The notes under the pieces were generated by a model that worked only from the letters and a program-made list of their open reading frames with translations, searched no databases and was not told the origin of the DNA. 6,951 nucleotides of DNA from Enterococcaceae bacterium (GTDB taxonomy: Bacteria; Bacillota; Bacilli; Lactobacillales; Catellicoccaceae), in assembly GCA_030150665.1 (NCBI GenBank), contig JASLFJ010000037.1, forward strand, positions 1 through 6,951, read 5' to 3'. Made by a program: the position numbers and the translations under genes. Below, piece after piece: positions 6,181 to 6,951 of the stretch; position 1 is the stretch's first letter; the number at the start of each line of letters is the position of its first letter.

Positions 6181-6208
6181 TTTATTTACAAATATCAGAT
6201 GTTATCAT
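6181..6208 (+). promoter_or_regulatory. candidate extended -10 promoter of the sortase gene
   Basis: TG at 6200-6201, one base, then TATCAT (6203-6208) forms an extended -10 with five of six consensus bases. The -35 is weak: TTTATT (6181-6186) at 16 nt. A second -10-like TATAGT lies at 6213-6218 without a good -35. The start of transcription would be near 6215. Confidence 0.5.
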
Positions 6209-6231
6209 AAGATATAGTAGATTAAGTAGAT

Positions 6232-6238
6232 AAAGGAG
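6232..6238 (+). promoter_or_regulatory. ribosome binding site of the sortase gene, long spacing
   Basis: AAAGGAG lies 13 nt before the in-frame TTG at 6252, longer than the 7-9 nt seen for the other genes here. A nearer TTG at 6244 is 5 nt away but opens a frame of only three codons that stops within the TTG of the sortase. The only in-frame ATG (6375) has no ribosome binding site. Confidence 0.6.
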
Positions 6239-6251
6239 AGAATTTGAATCA

Positions 6252-6951
6252 TTGAAAAATAAAAAACAATCACCATCTAAATCTTCATCTACAAAACGTA
6301 CTGTTGCTAAAAAAAATAAACAACAAAAGTCTACCAATACACAGTCTAAAATACCCCATCAACAAAACAAAGCAATGAAAAATAAAAAAAAGAAAACTAC
6401 TTTAGAACAACTAAATCGCCAAAAAAAAATAGAAGAACTCAGAAAAAGAAGACATGCTTCTTATGCATTAAATGCACAGAAAGATGAAAAAAAACAACAA
6501 AAATGGTATCATCTTATTTTACCAATCCTCTTATTACTATTAGGATTATTACTTATTTTTCATCAACCGATTAAAAACTTTTTACTAACACAAATCAGTA
6601 ACCAATATTCCATAGCCCAAGTTACACCAGAAGAAATTGAGTCTAATCAAGCAAATGAAGCTTCTTATGATTTTAATGCTGTAGAGTCTGTAGATTTTAA
6701 AAGTGTAATTAATGCTAGATTAAATCCAGAACAAGTTTCTATTGTTGGGGGGATTGCCATTCCAACAGTGAATTTAAATTTACCTATTTTGTTAGGTATT
6801 TCTAATTATGCGGTTATGGTTGGTGCAGGAACGATGAAAGCAGATCAAAAAATGGGAGAAGGTAATTATGCTCTAGCCAGTCATCATATGATACAACCTG
6901 AAAAATTATTTGGTCCTTTAACAGAAATCACATTAGGAGATAAAATTTATC
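6252..6951 (+). CDS. srtA: class A sortase, N-terminal part, cut by the window edge
   Basis: A membrane-anchored transpeptidase that cleaves LPXTG-type signals and joins surface proteins to the wall. The 233 visible residues start at TTG 6252. Residues 1-84 form an unusually long, Lys/Gln/Ser-rich cytosolic region (28 Lys/Arg, first acidic residue at 52; 50-84 likely helical). A single membrane span follows (about 86-103, IL and LLLLLGLLLIF), then the start of the extracellular sortase fold: GIAIPTVNLNLPILLG from 167, VMVGAGTMKADQKMGEGNYALASHHM up to about 213. The first His of SHH (211) is the expected catalytic His. FGPL and GDKIY follow as in streptococcal and enterococcal SrtA. The TLxTC cysteine and the catalytic Arg lie beyond the edge, so activity cannot be judged. 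The gene is divergent from the ddl operon and has its own candidate promoter. Four A-runs of 8-9 lie in the first 250 bases. The class A call is confident; the symbol is by similarity of the core. Confidence 0.88.
   Translation, partial: MKNKKQSPSKSSSTKRTVAKKNKQQKSTNTQSKIPHQQNKAMKNKKKKTTLEQLNRQKKIEELRKRRHASYALNAQKDEKKQQKWYHLILPILLLLLGLLLIFHQPIKNFLLTQISNQYSIAQVTPEEIESNQANEASYDFNAVESVDFKSVINARLNPEQVSIVGGIAIPTVNLNLPILLGISNYAVMVGAGTMKADQKMGEGNYALASHHMIQPEKLFGPLTEITLGDKIY

Noticed and set aside
6023..6251. Riboswitch or T-box in the divergent region
   Set aside because: No T-box core, specifier-like stem or known aptamer sequence is visible. The region is AT-rich and explained by two promoters and their leaders.
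1..6951. Mobile element, CRISPR array or defence island
   Set aside because: No transposase, integrase, phage gene, spaced direct repeats or tRNA-associated att site was seen. The genes are housekeeping or envelope genes with similar base composition throughout.

Overview
The window is AT-rich (roughly one third G+C by eye). Strong AGGAGG-type ribosome binding sites, TTG starts and the gene order ddl-murF-cshA next to a class A sortase point to a low-GC Gram-positive coccus of the Lactobacillales, most like the Enterococcaceae/Vagococcus group. No species can be named from the sequence alone.

Layout. Bases 1-134 hold the 3' end of an unidentified plus-strand gene. It meets the minus-strand block at a perfect 21-bp bidirectional terminator (137-192). 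Five genes then run on the minus strand. In transcription order they are: an unrecognised 263-residue protein (6022-5231), ddl for D-alanine:D-alanine ligase (5198-4125), murF for the enzyme that attaches D-Ala-D-Ala to the peptidoglycan precursor (start best placed at 4064, end 2673), cshA for a DEAD-box RNA helicase (TTG start at 2470, end 995), and a DUF308/HdeD-like membrane protein (start best placed at 910, end 191). Upstream and divergent, a class A sortase gene starts near 6252 and runs off the right edge before its catalytic cysteine.

The genes form a cell-envelope cluster. Ddl makes the dipeptide that MurF uses, and the sortase anchors surface proteins to the finished wall. CshA acts in mRNA turnover and cold adaptation, and sits beside ddl-murF in many Bacilli. 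Transcription looks segmented. A hairpin-plus-U-run lies between ddl and murF, another lies between cshA and the DUF308 gene, and a candidate promoter with a leader of about 160 nt precedes cshA. The divergent 229-bp region (6023-6251) has a candidate extended -10 promoter for each direction and an imperfect inverted repeat.

No wholly new defence or mobile system is visible: there are no transposases, CRISPR arrays, tRNAs or rRNAs. The points most worth a second look are the structured leader of cshA, the terminator inside the ddl-murF unit, the unknown protein leading the ddl operon, and the 84-residue polybasic cytosolic extension of the sortase.
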